Positions 1 to 8,009 of a stretch of DNA of 60,513 nucleotides are shown here, piece by piece. This DNA comes from Rhodovulum visakhapatnamense (GTDB lineage: Bacteria > Pseudomonadota > Alphaproteobacteria > Rhodobacterales > Rhodobacteraceae). The stretch is taken from assembly GCF_004365965.1 (NCBI RefSeq), contig NZ_SOEB01000027.1, positions 1-60,513 of the forward strand. The letters run 5' to 3'. A program made the position numbers and the translations under genes. The notes under the pieces were generated by a model. That model searched no databases. It saw only the letters and a program-made list of their open reading frames with translations, and was not told where the DNA came from. Positions within the stretch are counted from its first letter, which is position 1; each line of letters opens with the position of its first letter.

Positions 1-95
1 CGACCCGCTACGACAAGACCGCTGAGAGCTTCCTCGGCTTCATTGACATCACGTCGATCCGTCTCTGGGTCCGCCATTTGTCAACATGACCTAGA
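1..95 (+). mobile_element. IS5-family insertion sequence, 3' end (transposase C-terminus)
   Basis: Codons 3-89 read TRYDKTAESFLGFIDI and end RLWVRHLST followed by TGA. This is the conserved C-terminus of IS5-family (DDE) transposases common in Rhodobacterales. The rest of the element lies outside the window. The 95 bases recur exactly, in reverse complement, at 60419-60513. Identity stops just after CTAG, a plausible target or junction sequence for this family. The N-terminal DDE core is not present, so nothing can be said about activity. Confidence 0.85.
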
Positions 96-273
96 TCCCG
101 CCCTCGACCCCGGGGCGGAGCCCGACCCGGCCGCCGTCGATTGCGTGAATGCGTCCCATGCGCGGCGCCCGATCCCGGCCGCCAGACCCGCGCGTTTCGT
201 CCATGGCCGCCGCCCCGGCGGGGGCCGGTCGGCGCGGGGCCAGGGCGCACTGCGATGTCTGGCGCGGTCCGGA

Positions 274-2517
274 TCAGTCGCGGCGTCTCAGCCAGTCCAT
301 GATCGCGGGGCGGACCGATTGCGCGCCGCTGGCGCGCGCCGTGTCGATCACCGCGCGGGCCTCGGCCAGATTGCTGCGCCTCAGCATATGCTTGACCGGC
401 CCGATCGAGGCCGGGCGCATCGACAGCGACCGCAGCCCGATGGCAGCGAAACACAGCGCCTCGACCGGCCGGCCCGCATCCTCGCCGCAGAAAGACAGCG
501 GCGTGCCGGTATCCTCGCAACGCTTGACGATCTGTTCGAGGAAGCTCAGGAAGCTCACATTCAGCGTATCATACCGCCGCCGCACCCGCTCGTTCTCGCG
601 GTCGGCGGCGAAGAAGAACTGTTTCAGGTCGTTGCCGCCGATCGAGATGAAGTCGGCCTCTTCGTAGAATTGCCGGGGCGAGAACGCCATCGAGGGCGTT
701 TCCAGCATCGCGCCGATCTCGACCTTTTCGGGCAGCGGGCGGCCCAGCCGCCCCTCGCGGTCGATCTCGCACATCAGATGGTCGCGCGCGATGCGGAATT
801 CGTCGAGCTGGGCCACGAAAGGGAACATCACCGACAGCGGCCGCCCGTTCGCGGCCCGGATCAGCGCCTGCAGCTGCATGCGCAGCACCCCGGGCCGGTC
901 GAGCCCCACCCGGATCGCGCGCCAGCCAAGCGCGGGGTTCGGCTCGTCCTGCGGCTTCATGTAGGACAGCACCTTGTCCGACCCGATATCGAGGGTGCGG
1001 AACACCACGCGCCTGCCCTCGGCCGCATCCATCACCCGGGCATAAAGCGCCGCGACCTCGCTGCGCTTCGGCACCTTCGAGCGGACCAGAAACTGCAACT
1101 CGGTGCGGAACAGGCCCACGCCCTCGGCGCCCGAGCTTTCCAGCGAGGGCAGGTCGGCCATCAGGCCCGCATTCATGTGCAGCGCGATCCGCTGGCCGCA
1201 CAGCGTCAGCGCCGGTTCCTTTCGGATCGTGGCATAGCGCTGCTGTGCCTTCGCCTGCATTGCGATCTTGTCGTTGAAGGCGGTCGCGACGGTTTCCTCG
1301 GGCCGCAGATGCACGATGCCCTGTTCGCCATCGACGAGGATCGGGTCGCCGTTCAGCGCCTCGGTGGTGATCCGCTGGGCATTGACGATCAGCGGGATCG
1401 CCAGCGCCCGTGCGACCACGGCGGCATGGCTGCCGACGGAGCCTTCCTCCAGCACCACGCCGCGCAGCGACCGGCCGTAATCCAGAAGCTCGCCCGGCCC
1501 GATGTTCCGCGCGATCAGGATCGGATCGGCGGGACGTTCGGCGCCGGTATGTTCGCCTTGGCCGGTGAGAATGCGCAACAGCCGGTTCGACAGGTCGTCG
1601 AGATCGTGCAGACGCTCGCGCAGATAGGGGTCGGGCACGGTCTGCATCCGCGCGCGCGCGGCCGACTGTTCCTTCTCGACCGCCGCCTCGGCCGAGAGGC
1701 CGCGCGCGATGTCCTCTTCCATCCGCCGCTTCCAGCCGCGGGAATTGGCGAACATCCGGTAGGCTTCCAGCACCTGCAACTGGTCCTTGTCGCCGCTGGG
1801 CGCCGAGTTGAGCATTTCGTCGACGGTGACGCGCAGCCGATCCACGGCCTCGTGCAGACGCCGCATCTCGGTCTCGAAATCGTCGGCGATGGGGTTGGTG
1901 ATGACGACGCGCGGCTCGTGCAGCCACACATGGCCGACCGCCACGCCCTCCTGACCGACCGTGCCCTGGAACATCACCGGGCGTTGGTGCAGCGCCGCCA
2001 GCGCCTCGCCCTCGCCGACGAAGGCGCCAAGCTCGGTCATCTCGGCCAGCACCATGGCCACGACTTCCAGCGCATAGAGTTCGTCGTCGGAATATTGCCG
2101 GGCTTCCTTCGACTGCACCACCAGCACGCCCAATCGTTCGCCCAGCCGCTGGATCGGCACGCCGAGGAAGGCCGAGAAGATCTCCTCGCCGGTCTCGGGC
2201 ATGTAACGGAAGCCGCGTTCCTGGGGCGCGTTGCCGGTATTGATCGGGCGGGCGGTCTTGGCGACGCGGCCGACCAGACCTTCGCCCACGCGCAGCCGGG
2301 TCTGGTGCACCGACTCGGGCTTAAGCCCCTCGGTGGCGCAAAGTTCCAGCGTGTCGGCATCGCGAAACAGGTAGATCGAGCACACATGCGTGCCCATCTG
2401 TCCGGCGATCAGCGCCGTGATCCGGTCGAGCCGTTCCTGGCCCGCTGCCGGCTCGGCAAGGGCCTCGCGCAGGCGAACAAGCAGCCTACGGCTTGCACTC
2501 TCAGTCGGGTCGGGCAT
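274..2517 (-). CDS. ptsP: Phosphoenolpyruvate-protein phosphotransferase PtsP (EI-Ntr)
   Basis: First enzyme of the nitrogen-type phosphotransfer chain: it autophosphorylates from PEP and passes phosphate to NPr and then EIIA-Ntr in the cytosol. The 747-residue protein has an N-terminal GAF domain (about 25-165), the PTS EI swivel domain with the phosphorylated histidine in GSVGSHAAVVAR (His364), and the PEP-binding barrel (about 390-680) with the catalytic cysteine in LSFCGEDAG (Cys677). The GAF domain separates it from the sugar-type PtsI. It lies 11 bases downstream of lysC on the same strand, an arrangement common in Rhodobacterales, and is probably co-transcribed with it. NPr and EIIA-Ntr genes are not in the window. 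Confidence 0.95.
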   Translation of the reverse strand: MPDPTESASRRLLVRLREALAEPAAGQERLDRITALIAGQMGTHVCSIYLFRDADTLELCATEGLKPESVHQTRLRVGEGLVGRVAKTARPINTGNAPQERGFRYMPETGEEIFSAFLGVPIQRLGERLGVLVVQSKEARQYSDDELYALEVVAMVLAEMTELGAFVGEGEALAALHQRPVMFQGTVGQEGVAVGHVWLHEPRVVITNPIADDFETEMRRLHEAVDRLRVTVDEMLNSAPSGDKDQLQVLEAYRMFANSRGWKRRMEEDIARGLSAEAAVEKEQSAARARMQTVPDPYLRERLHDLDDLSNRLLRILTGQGEHTGAERPADPILIARNIGPGELLDYGRSLRGVVLEEGSVGSHAAVVARALAIPLIVNAQRITTEALNGDPILVDGEQGIVHLRPEETVATAFNDKIAMQAKAQQRYATIRKEPALTLCGQRIALHMNAGLMADLPSLESSGAEGVGLFRTELQFLVRSKVPKRSEVAALYARVMDAAEGRRVVFRTLDIGSDKVLSYMKPQDEPNPALGWRAIRVGLDRPGVLRMQLQALIRAANGRPLSVMFPFVAQLDEFRIARDHLMCEIDREGRLGRPLPEKVEIGAMLETPSMAFSPRQFYEEADFISIGGNDLKQFFFAADRENERVRRRYDTLNVSFLSFLEQIVKRCEDTGTPLSFCGEDAGRPVEALCFAAIGLRSLSMRPASIGPVKHMLRRSNLAEARAVIDTARASGAQSVRPAIMDWLRRRD

Positions 2518-2528
2518 CTGCCCCCGCG

Positions 2529-3767
2529 TCAGGCTGCGTTTTCCAATCCGAACGCATCATGGAGGGCTTGCACGGCAAGTTCCATATATTTCCGGTCGAT
2601 CAGGACGGAAATCTTGATCTCGGAAGTTGTAATGACCCGGATGTTTATTCCTTCGGCGGCGAGCGCATCGAACATTGTCGAGGCGACGCCCGCATGGCTG
2701 CGCATCCCGATGCCCACGACCGAAACCTTGGCCACGTCGGTATCGGCAACCAGCTCGCGGAAATTGACCTCGCCCGCGTCCTTGGTCTTGTTCATGGCCT
2801 CGCGGGCACGCGCGACCTGATTGACCGGACAGGAGAAGGTCATGTCGGTGCGCCCCTCTTCCGAAATGTTCTGCACGATCATGTCGACATTGACGCCCGC
2901 CTTGGCCAGCGGCCCGAAGATCGCGGCGGCGATGCCGGGGCGGTCGGCCACCGAGATCAGGGTCATCTTGGCCTCGTCGCGCGAATAGGCGACGCCGGAA
3001 ACCACGTTCTGTTCCACAATATCCTCCTCGTCGCAGACGAGCGTGCCCGAGTTTTCGTCGGTGTCCTCGAAACTGGAAAGCACCCGCAATTTCACCTTGT
3101 AGCGCATCGCCAGCTCGACCGAGCGGGTCTGCAGCACCTTGGCGCCGAGGCTCGCGAGTTCCAGCATCTCTTCGAAGGCGATACGGTCGAGCTTGCGCGC
3201 CTTGTCCTCGATCCGCGGGTCGGTGGTGTAGACCCCGTCGACATCGGTATAGATGTCGCAGCGCACCGCGTCGAAGGCGGCGGCAAAGGCCACGGCCGTG
3301 GTGTCCGACCCGCCCCGGCCCAGCGTGGTGATGCGGCCCTCGGAGCTGATGCCCTGAAAGCCCGCGACCACCGCGACCTTCATGCCCTCGGCGAATTTCT
3401 GGTCGATATTGGCGCGCGGAATGGCCTCGATTCGCGCCGCCGAATGGGCCGAGCTGGTCTTCAGCGGCACCTGCCAGCCCTGCCAGCTGCGCGCGGGCAC
3501 GTCCATTTCCTGCAGCGTCAGCGCCATCAGCCCGGCGGTCACGTTCTCGCCGGAACTCACGACGGCATCGTATTCGCGTGCGTCGAACAGCGGCGAGGTC
3601 TGTTCGACCCAGCCCACCAGCTCGTTCGTCTTGCCGGACATGGCCGAGACCACGACGATCACGTCATAGCCCCGCTCGACCTCGCGCTTGACCTTCTCGG
3701 CGGCATTCCTGACCCGCGCGAGATCGGCCACCGAGGTGCCCCCGAATTTCATCACCAGAACCGGCAT
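2529..3767 (-). CDS. lysC: Aspartate kinase
   Basis: Catalyses the first step of the aspartate pathway, ATP plus aspartate to 4-phosphoaspartate, leading to lysine, threonine, methionine and diaminopimelate. The 412-residue protein opens with MPVLVMKFGGTSV, the KFGGTS kinase signature. The catalytic domain continues to about residue 250 (GRGGSDTTAVAFA is visible) and is followed by two ACT domains, the usual site of lysine/threonine feedback. The open frame continues upstream to 4226, but that extension is the shadow of the neighbouring dehydrogenase gene. The ATG at 3767 matches the family N-terminus. ptsP follows after 11 bases. Confidence 0.95.
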   Translation of the reverse strand: MPVLVMKFGGTSVADLARVRNAAEKVKREVERGYDVIVVVSAMSGKTNELVGWVEQTSPLFDAREYDAVVSSGENVTAGLMALTLQEMDVPARSWQGWQVPLKTSSAHSAARIEAIPRANIDQKFAEGMKVAVVAGFQGISSEGRITTLGRGGSDTTAVAFAAAFDAVRCDIYTDVDGVYTTDPRIEDKARKLDRIAFEEMLELASLGAKVLQTRSVELAMRYKVKLRVLSSFEDTDENSGTLVCDEEDIVEQNVVSGVAYSRDEAKMTLISVADRPGIAAAIFGPLAKAGVNVDMIVQNISEEGRTDMTFSCPVNQVARAREAMNKTKDAGEVNFRELVADTDVAKVSVVGIGMRSHAGVASTMFDALAAEGINIRVITTSEIKISVLIDRKYMELAVQALHDAFGLENAA

Positions 3768-3835
3768 CGTCGCCCGTCTCGTCCCTGCGCTTTCGTTCCG
3801 CGATGCTCTATGGGAAGGCGCGCCGGAGGGCAAGA

Positions 3836-4501
3836 TCAATAGGGATGGGGGCGCCCGTCCCAGGTCTCGAAACAGCCGGTCGTCTCGAGGCTCAGCGCCT
3901 CGAACCGGGCGGCCAGCCCCTCTGCCGCTTGATCGGCCGAGATATCGCCGCCTTCGCCGCCCATGTCGGTGCGCACCCATCCGGGATGGTAGATGCCGAC
4001 GGCGATGCCGCGCGGTTTCAGGTCGGTGGCGAGGTTGCGCCCGAGATTGAGCGCGGCCGCCTTCGAGGCGCGATAGATATAGGACCCGCCGGGCGCACGT
4101 TCGTCCGAGGCCATCTGCGACGAGATGATGGCGATCCGCGGCCGGTCCGACCGGTTCAGCAGGGGCAGCATCGCCTGCACGGTCAGGAAGACGCCGGTCA
4201 CGTTGGTGGCAAACATCTGCGCCCACATCTCGGGCGGATACCCGTCGTCCGGCGTCTGGTTGCGGTCGAGAAAGGCGCCCGCGTTGCAGACCAGAAGGTC
4301 GAGCGCGGCGTCGCCCAGGCTTTCGGCCAACCCGCGCTGCGCCTTGGGGTCGGTCACATCGAGCGGCATCCAGCGCGCGCCCTCGACCCGGGGCGGAGCG
4401 TCGGTCCGGGCGGTGCCGATGGGCGCGAGGCCGCGCCCGGCATAGAGTTGCAGCAATCCGAGGCCGATGCCCCGGTTCGCGCCGGTGATCAGAGGGGTCA
4501 T
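3836..4501 (-). CDS. Short-chain dehydrogenase/reductase (SDR)
   Basis: A 221-residue classical SDR expected to bind NAD(P). The dinucleotide motif TGANRGIG is at the N-terminus, NAG follows in LLVCNAG, and the catalytic Ser/Tyr/Lys are visible as IISSQMAS and YRASKAA. It resembles small SDRs related to the C-factor family, but substrate cannot be read from sequence. The start ATG at 4501 puts TGANRGIG at residue 6. The DUF1178 gene ends 11 bases upstream on the same strand, so the two are probably co-transcribed. Confidence 0.85.
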   Translation of the reverse strand: MTPLITGANRGIGLGLLQLYAGRGLAPIGTARTDAPPRVEGARWMPLDVTDPKAQRGLAESLGDAALDLLVCNAGAFLDRNQTPDDGYPPEMWAQMFATNVTGVFLTVQAMLPLLNRSDRPRIAIISSQMASDERAPGGSYIYRASKAAALNLGRNLATDLKPRGIAVGIYHPGWVRTDMGGEGGDISADQAAEGLAARFEALSLETTGCFETWDGRPHPY

Positions 4502-4512
4502 GGCGGGGTCCT

Positions 4513-4965
4513 TCAATTGGTCTTGCGGCTGGGCAGGAAGGGCAGGGGCGCGACCGGGATTCCGTCCTCGATCAGCCGCAGTGCCTCGTCGGCGCGGGCT
4601 TCGCCATGGATCGGGCGTGCGGGGCTGAGGCCGGCATGCATGTCGCGCGCCTCCTGCACGAAGCGAAGCCCGACATAGTCGGACTTTTCCTCGATGCGTT
4701 TGCGCAGATCCGCCAGGGCCTGTTCGGCCGGGTGTGCCGGGGCCGAAAGCGTCGGCGCCGATTGCGTCCGTTCGGGCGGGGCGGGATCGGCCCCGGGCCG
4801 GTCGGTCGCGACGTTCGGCGCCATCAATGCCTTCGAGACGGTGCCATTGCCGCAGACCGCACAGGTCACATGGCCGCCGGACAGCAGCGTGTCGAAGGCC
4901 GAGGCCGACTGGAACCAGCTTTCGAAGCGGTGCCCGTCGGCACAGGTAAGCGCGTAGCGGATCAT
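4513..4965 (-). CDS. DUF1178 family protein, zinc-ribbon-like
   Basis: A 150-residue protein of unknown function. The N-terminus, MIRYALTCADGHRFESWF, then CAVCGNGTVSKALMAPNVA, fits the DUF1178 pattern. Three cysteines (TC and CxxC) suggest a metal-binding knuckle. The middle is Pro/Ala rich (about 60-80), and the C-terminal half carries LRKRIEEKSDYVGLRFVQEAR and IHGEA, also typical of the family. Start ATG at 4965. It precedes the SDR gene on the same strand by 11 bases. No function is inferred. Confidence 0.8.
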   Translation of the reverse strand: MIRYALTCADGHRFESWFQSASAFDTLLSGGHVTCAVCGNGTVSKALMAPNVATDRPGADPAPPERTQSAPTLSAPAHPAEQALADLRKRIEEKSDYVGLRFVQEARDMHAGLSPARPIHGEARADEALRLIEDGIPVAPLPFLPSRKTN

Positions 4966-5094
4966 TCGAAAATCCTGTTGGCAGGACAGGGCGATACTTA
5001 TGCGCCCGGGTCGGGATTGCAACTCCGCGCTTGACCCGAGGGCGCGACGGAATAGGTGCAGTTTCGCACGAATACAGCACATGGATGATCCCCG

Positions 5095-5619
5095 ATGCGC
5101 CCTGCCATACTTCCGGTTGTCGCAGCTGTTCTCCTGTGCGCCGGTCCGGGCGCGGCAGACGGCTTTCGGTTCGCCTCGATCGACGGCGGCGAGATCGACC
5201 TTTCGGCCTTTCATGGCCAGCCGGTGCTGGTGGTCAACACCGCCTCGCAATGCGGCTTCACCCCGCAATATGACGGGTTGCAGGCGCTTCAGGACCGGTA
5301 CGGCCCGCGCGGGCTGGTGGTGCTGGCGGTCCCGTCCGACGACTTCAACCAGGAACTGGCCGACGAGGCCGCGGTCAAGGAGTTCTGCGAGGTCAATTTC
5401 GGGCTGACCCTGCCGATGACCGAGATCACCCATGTGAAGGGCCCCGAGGCGCATCCCTTCTACCGCTGGATGGCAGAGGCGCATGGGTTCACCCCCGGCT
5501 GGAATTTCAACAAGGTGCTGCTGGACGGCGAGGGCAGCCCGGTCGCGACCTATGGCGCGTTCACGACGCCGAAATCGGCCAAGCTGACCGCGCGGATCGA
5601 AAGCCTTTTGCCGGAATAG
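5095..5619 (+). CDS. Glutathione peroxidase, exported Cys-type
   Basis: Thiol-dependent peroxidase that reduces hydrogen peroxide or lipid hydroperoxides. The 174-residue protein starts with a cleavable-looking signal peptide (1-21, ending GPGAAD), so it probably acts in the periplasm. The family motifs are NTASQCGFTPQY, with the peroxidatic cysteine at 53, and WNFNKVLLD. The active residue is an ordinary cysteine codon, not TGA/selenocysteine. It is divergently oriented from the DUF1178 gene. There is no strong Shine-Dalgarno. An alternative reductant, such as thioredoxin, is possible as in many bacterial members. Confidence 0.9.
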   Translation: MRPAILPVVAAVLLCAGPGAADGFRFASIDGGEIDLSAFHGQPVLVVNTASQCGFTPQYDGLQALQDRYGPRGLVVLAVPSDDFNQELADEAAVKEFCEVNFGLTLPMTEITHVKGPEAHPFYRWMAEAHGFTPGWNFNKVLLDGEGSPVATYGAFTTPKSAKLTARIESLLPE

Positions 5620-5939
5620 GATCGAAACGGTGGGCGACCGCCGCAATGGCTGTCATGAAACCGTCAGAAATCGAGGTGCGGCGCAGAAAGCGATGCGCCC
5701 GGTCCCCGATTGGGTCTTCCGGCAGGCCGACTTTGCAGAGCGTTTTAGATCGATTTTAAATACGGGTTCATGATTTCGTCGGTTATCGGGAAGAAATTCC
5801 GTTTCGACCTGTAACGCATGACCCAGAAAGGTAAATCGTAATAGGCGCAAGCAAGATTGGAAACACGCACGGGTTGAAACGCGGCGCGTCGGCGGCCATC
5901 TTTCGCGAGTGCCGACCTGGTCGTTGCCGGAGCCTTCGC
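5620..5939. other. Intergenic stretch of about 320 bases without a supported gene
   Basis: Between the glutathione peroxidase gene and thpR. The second half (about 5740-5870) is visibly more AT-rich than the surroundings, for example TTTTAGATCGATTTTAAATA near 5743. It may hold the thpR promoter or a small RNA. Short open frames here show no family resemblance. I see no clear terminator hairpin. Confidence 0.5.
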
Positions 5940-6506
5940 ATGATCCGCGCCTTTGCCGCCATCGCCTTGCCGCCAGAGATCCGCGAAAGCCTCGTGCGGC
6001 TTCAGGCCGGGCTGCCTTCGGGGCGCCCGGCGCCGCCGGAAAACCTGCATCTCACCCTTGTTTTTCTGGGCGAGCTGCCCGAGCCGGTTCTTGAGGACGT
6101 GCATCTGGCCTTTGCCGCGATCCGGGCCGATCGGTTCGATCTTACGCTTTCGGGGCTGGGGCTCTTCGGCGGGGCGCGGCCCAGAAATCTGCATGCCTGT
6201 CTGCTCGAAAACGCGGCGCTTTGCCATTTGCAGGCGCGGCTGGAAACGGCCGCGCGGCGCGCGGGCGCGTCGCCGGAACGGCGGCGTTTTTCCCCGCATG
6301 TCACGCTGGCCACGCTGCGCCCTGGGCAGGGCGATCCGGGGCGGCTGGAACGGGCCGTGATTGCAGGTTCGGACTTTCGGGCCGGGCCCTTTCCTGTCGA
6401 GTCTTTCGGACTTTATCGGTCCGAGCTGGGGCGAAATGGGGCGGTTCACACAGAATTGGCCCAATATGCGTTATTCTCTTCGCAGCTTGCATTTCCTGGG
6501 CCATAA
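5940..6506 (+). CDS. thpR: RNA 2',3'-cyclic phosphodiesterase (ThpR/LigT family)
   Basis: A 2H phosphoesterase that opens 2',3'-cyclic phosphates on RNA ends; the E. coli homologue can also ligate tRNA halves. Both catalytic HxTx motifs are present: HLTLVFLGELP near residue 38 and HVTLATLR near 122. The length of 188 residues is normal. The open frame begins at 5874, but the ATG at 5940 (MIRAFAAIALPPEIR) matches the family N-terminus. An unknown gene follows after 21 bases. Confidence 0.9.
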   Translation: MIRAFAAIALPPEIRESLVRLQAGLPSGRPAPPENLHLTLVFLGELPEPVLEDVHLAFAAIRADRFDLTLSGLGLFGGARPRNLHACLLENAALCHLQARLETAARRAGASPERRRFSPHVTLATLRPGQGDPGRLERAVIAGSDFRAGPFPVESFGLYRSELGRNGAVHTELAQYALFSSQLAFPGP

Positions 6507-6527
6507 TACCGTAAAAAGGGAGGAGAC

Positions 6528-7013
6528 ATGTTCTGGACCGTTCACCCCGGGCACGGGCTCGGGTCATTGTCCTTTGGGATGACCCCCGAAGACGTGAAAG
6601 CGCAGCCGGGCCTTGGCAGGCCCGGGCATGTCTATCGCGGCAGCCGCGGCCGGGTGATGGAATATCGTGGCCTTGCCGTGCCGATTTGCGAATACGGCCC
6701 CGGAGGGCTGAATTGCATCATCGCCGGACGCAAGGTGGCGGGGGTGCGGTTTCAGGGCACGAACATCTTCGACACCGACCCCGAGGCCATCGTGCGGCTG
6801 CTGGAAAGCCGGCTGGGCCCCGCCCAGCTTTGCCAGGAACAGCTCTGCTTTCCCAAGGCGGGCCTGCTGCTGGGCGGGTTCTTCGACGCCCATGACAAGT
6901 GCTTCTTCCGCCCCGACGCCGAATATCACGACGAACGCAGCGTGACGATCTACATGCCCGGCGCCTGCGGCCTCTCCTGCGAGACCGAGCACGAGCTGGT
7001 GAGTTTTCTCTAG
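6528..7013 (+). CDS. Hypothetical protein with several cysteines
   Basis: A 161-residue protein I do not recognise. A strong ribosome site (GGGAGGAG) precedes the ATG by 3 bases, which supports it as a real gene. There is no signal peptide or membrane segment. Near the start, LGSLSFGMTPEDV resembles the opening of small proteins whose N-terminal repeat reads SLGMSPEEV. Seven or so cysteines are spread over the second two thirds (PICEYG, GLNCII, QLCQEQLCF, KCFF, ACGLSCE), suggesting metal binding or disulphides. It follows thpR by 21 bases and may be co-transcribed. Confidence 0.65.
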   Translation: MFWTVHPGHGLGSLSFGMTPEDVKAQPGLGRPGHVYRGSRGRVMEYRGLAVPICEYGPGGLNCIIAGRKVAGVRFQGTNIFDTDPEAIVRLLESRLGPAQLCQEQLCFPKAGLLLGGFFDAHDKCFFRPDAEYHDERSVTIYMPGACGLSCETEHELVSFL

Positions 7014-7028
7014 CGCGCGGGCCACGGC

Positions 7029-8009
7029 TCAGGGCTGGGGGACGCCGCCCCCCAGCACCTCGGCGAACCAGGCGCTGTCGATATTGCCGCCGCAAAGGAT
7101 CACGCCGACCCGGCGCCCCGCCATCATCTCGCGTTCCTGCATCAGCGCGGCCAGAGGGGCCGCACCCGCGCCCTCGGCCACGTTATGGGTCGCCCGGAAG
7201 TAAAGCCGGATCGCCGCGGCAATCTCTTCGTCCGAGACCGAGACGATGCGCTCGGCGCCCGCCGAATAGATCGCGAAGGCCTCGGCCACCGGCACCCGCA
7301 CCGCCAGCCCGTCGGCGAAGGTGTGCGCGGTGGGCGTCTCGACCAGATCGCTCGCGGCCATCGAGCGCAATACGCAATCGGCATTTTCCGAGACCACGCC
7401 GACGATCCGGGTCGACAGCCCCAGCGCGTCGCGCGCCGCGATGGTGCCGCAGATGCCCGACCCGCAGCCGATCGGCACATAGACGGTGTGCAGGTCGGGC
7501 TGGGCGGTGAAAAGCTCCAGCGCATAGGTCGCGACGCCGCGCACCAGCTCGCGGTGGAAGGGCGGCACCGGGACCAGCCCCTCGGTTTCGGCGACGCGGA
7601 AGGCTTCTTCGCGGGCAGTGTCGAAATCGGCGCCGAAGATCCGCAGATCTGCGCCGAAGGCCCGCATCGCGGCGTTCTTCTCGACCGAATTGCCCTCGGG
7701 CACGTAGATCCGCGCGGTCATGTCGGCGGCGCGGGCGGCCAGCGCCTGACCCTGACCGTGATTGCCGCGGGTCGCGGTGACGATGCCGGGGCAGTCGGGT
7801 TGCGTGCGGGCCAGCCAGTCGATGAAGGTGAGCGCGCCGCGCAGCTTGAAGGCGCCGGTGGGGGTGTGGTTCTCGTGCTTGACCCAGACCTCGGCGCCTG
7901 TCGCCTCGGCCAGCAGCGGCCAGGGGTACTGCGGCGTGGGCGGCATCCGCGCATGGACGAGCCGGGCGGCCTCTTCCAGATCGTCGAGCGAAAAGAGCGG
8001 GTCAGCCAT
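7029..8009 (-). CDS. Threonine dehydratase-like PLP enzyme (fold type II)
   Basis: A 326-residue PLP-dependent enzyme of the threonine dehydratase / serine racemase / hydroxyectoine-dehydratase group. The Schiff-base lysine lies in PTGAFKLRGA (Lys55). RGNHGQG and the phosphate-binding glycine loop GCGSGICG are present. There is no C-terminal ACT domain, so it is more like the catabolic or racemase type than allosteric IlvA. The start at 8009 (MADPLFSL) overlaps the end of waaA by 8 bases, so it is translationally coupled. An in-frame ATG at 8027 is the less likely start. The exact substrate is uncertain. Confidence 0.8.
   Translation of the reverse strand: MADPLFSLDDLEEAARLVHARMPPTPQYPWPLLAEATGAEVWVKHENHTPTGAFKLRGALTFIDWLARTQPDCPGIVTATRGNHGQGQALAARAADMTARIYVPEGNSVEKNAAMRAFGADLRIFGADFDTAREEAFRVAETEGLVPVPPFHRELVRGVATYALELFTAQPDLHTVYVPIGCGSGICGTIAARDALGLSTRIVGVVSENADCVLRSMAASDLVETPTAHTFADGLAVRVPVAEAFAIYSAGAERIVSVSDEEIAAAIRLYFRATHNVAEGAGAAPLAALMQEREMMAGRRVGVILCGGNIDSAWFAEVLGGGVPQP

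Noticed and set aside
43-2820. 925-residue open frame on the plus strand
   Set aside because: It is antisense to ptsP and has no family motifs; long shadow frames are expected in GC-rich DNA.
3768-4226. Upstream extension of lysC
   Set aside because: The frame is open but the family starts at MPVLVMKFGG; the extension is the shadow of the SDR gene.
5095-5619. Selenocysteine form of the glutathione peroxidase
   Set aside because: The active-site codon is TGC, and no TGA is read through.
7029-8009. Cystathionine or cysteine synthase for the PLP enzyme
   Set aside because: The lysine region PTGAFKLRGA and the GCGSGICG loop fit the threonine dehydratase/serine racemase group better.
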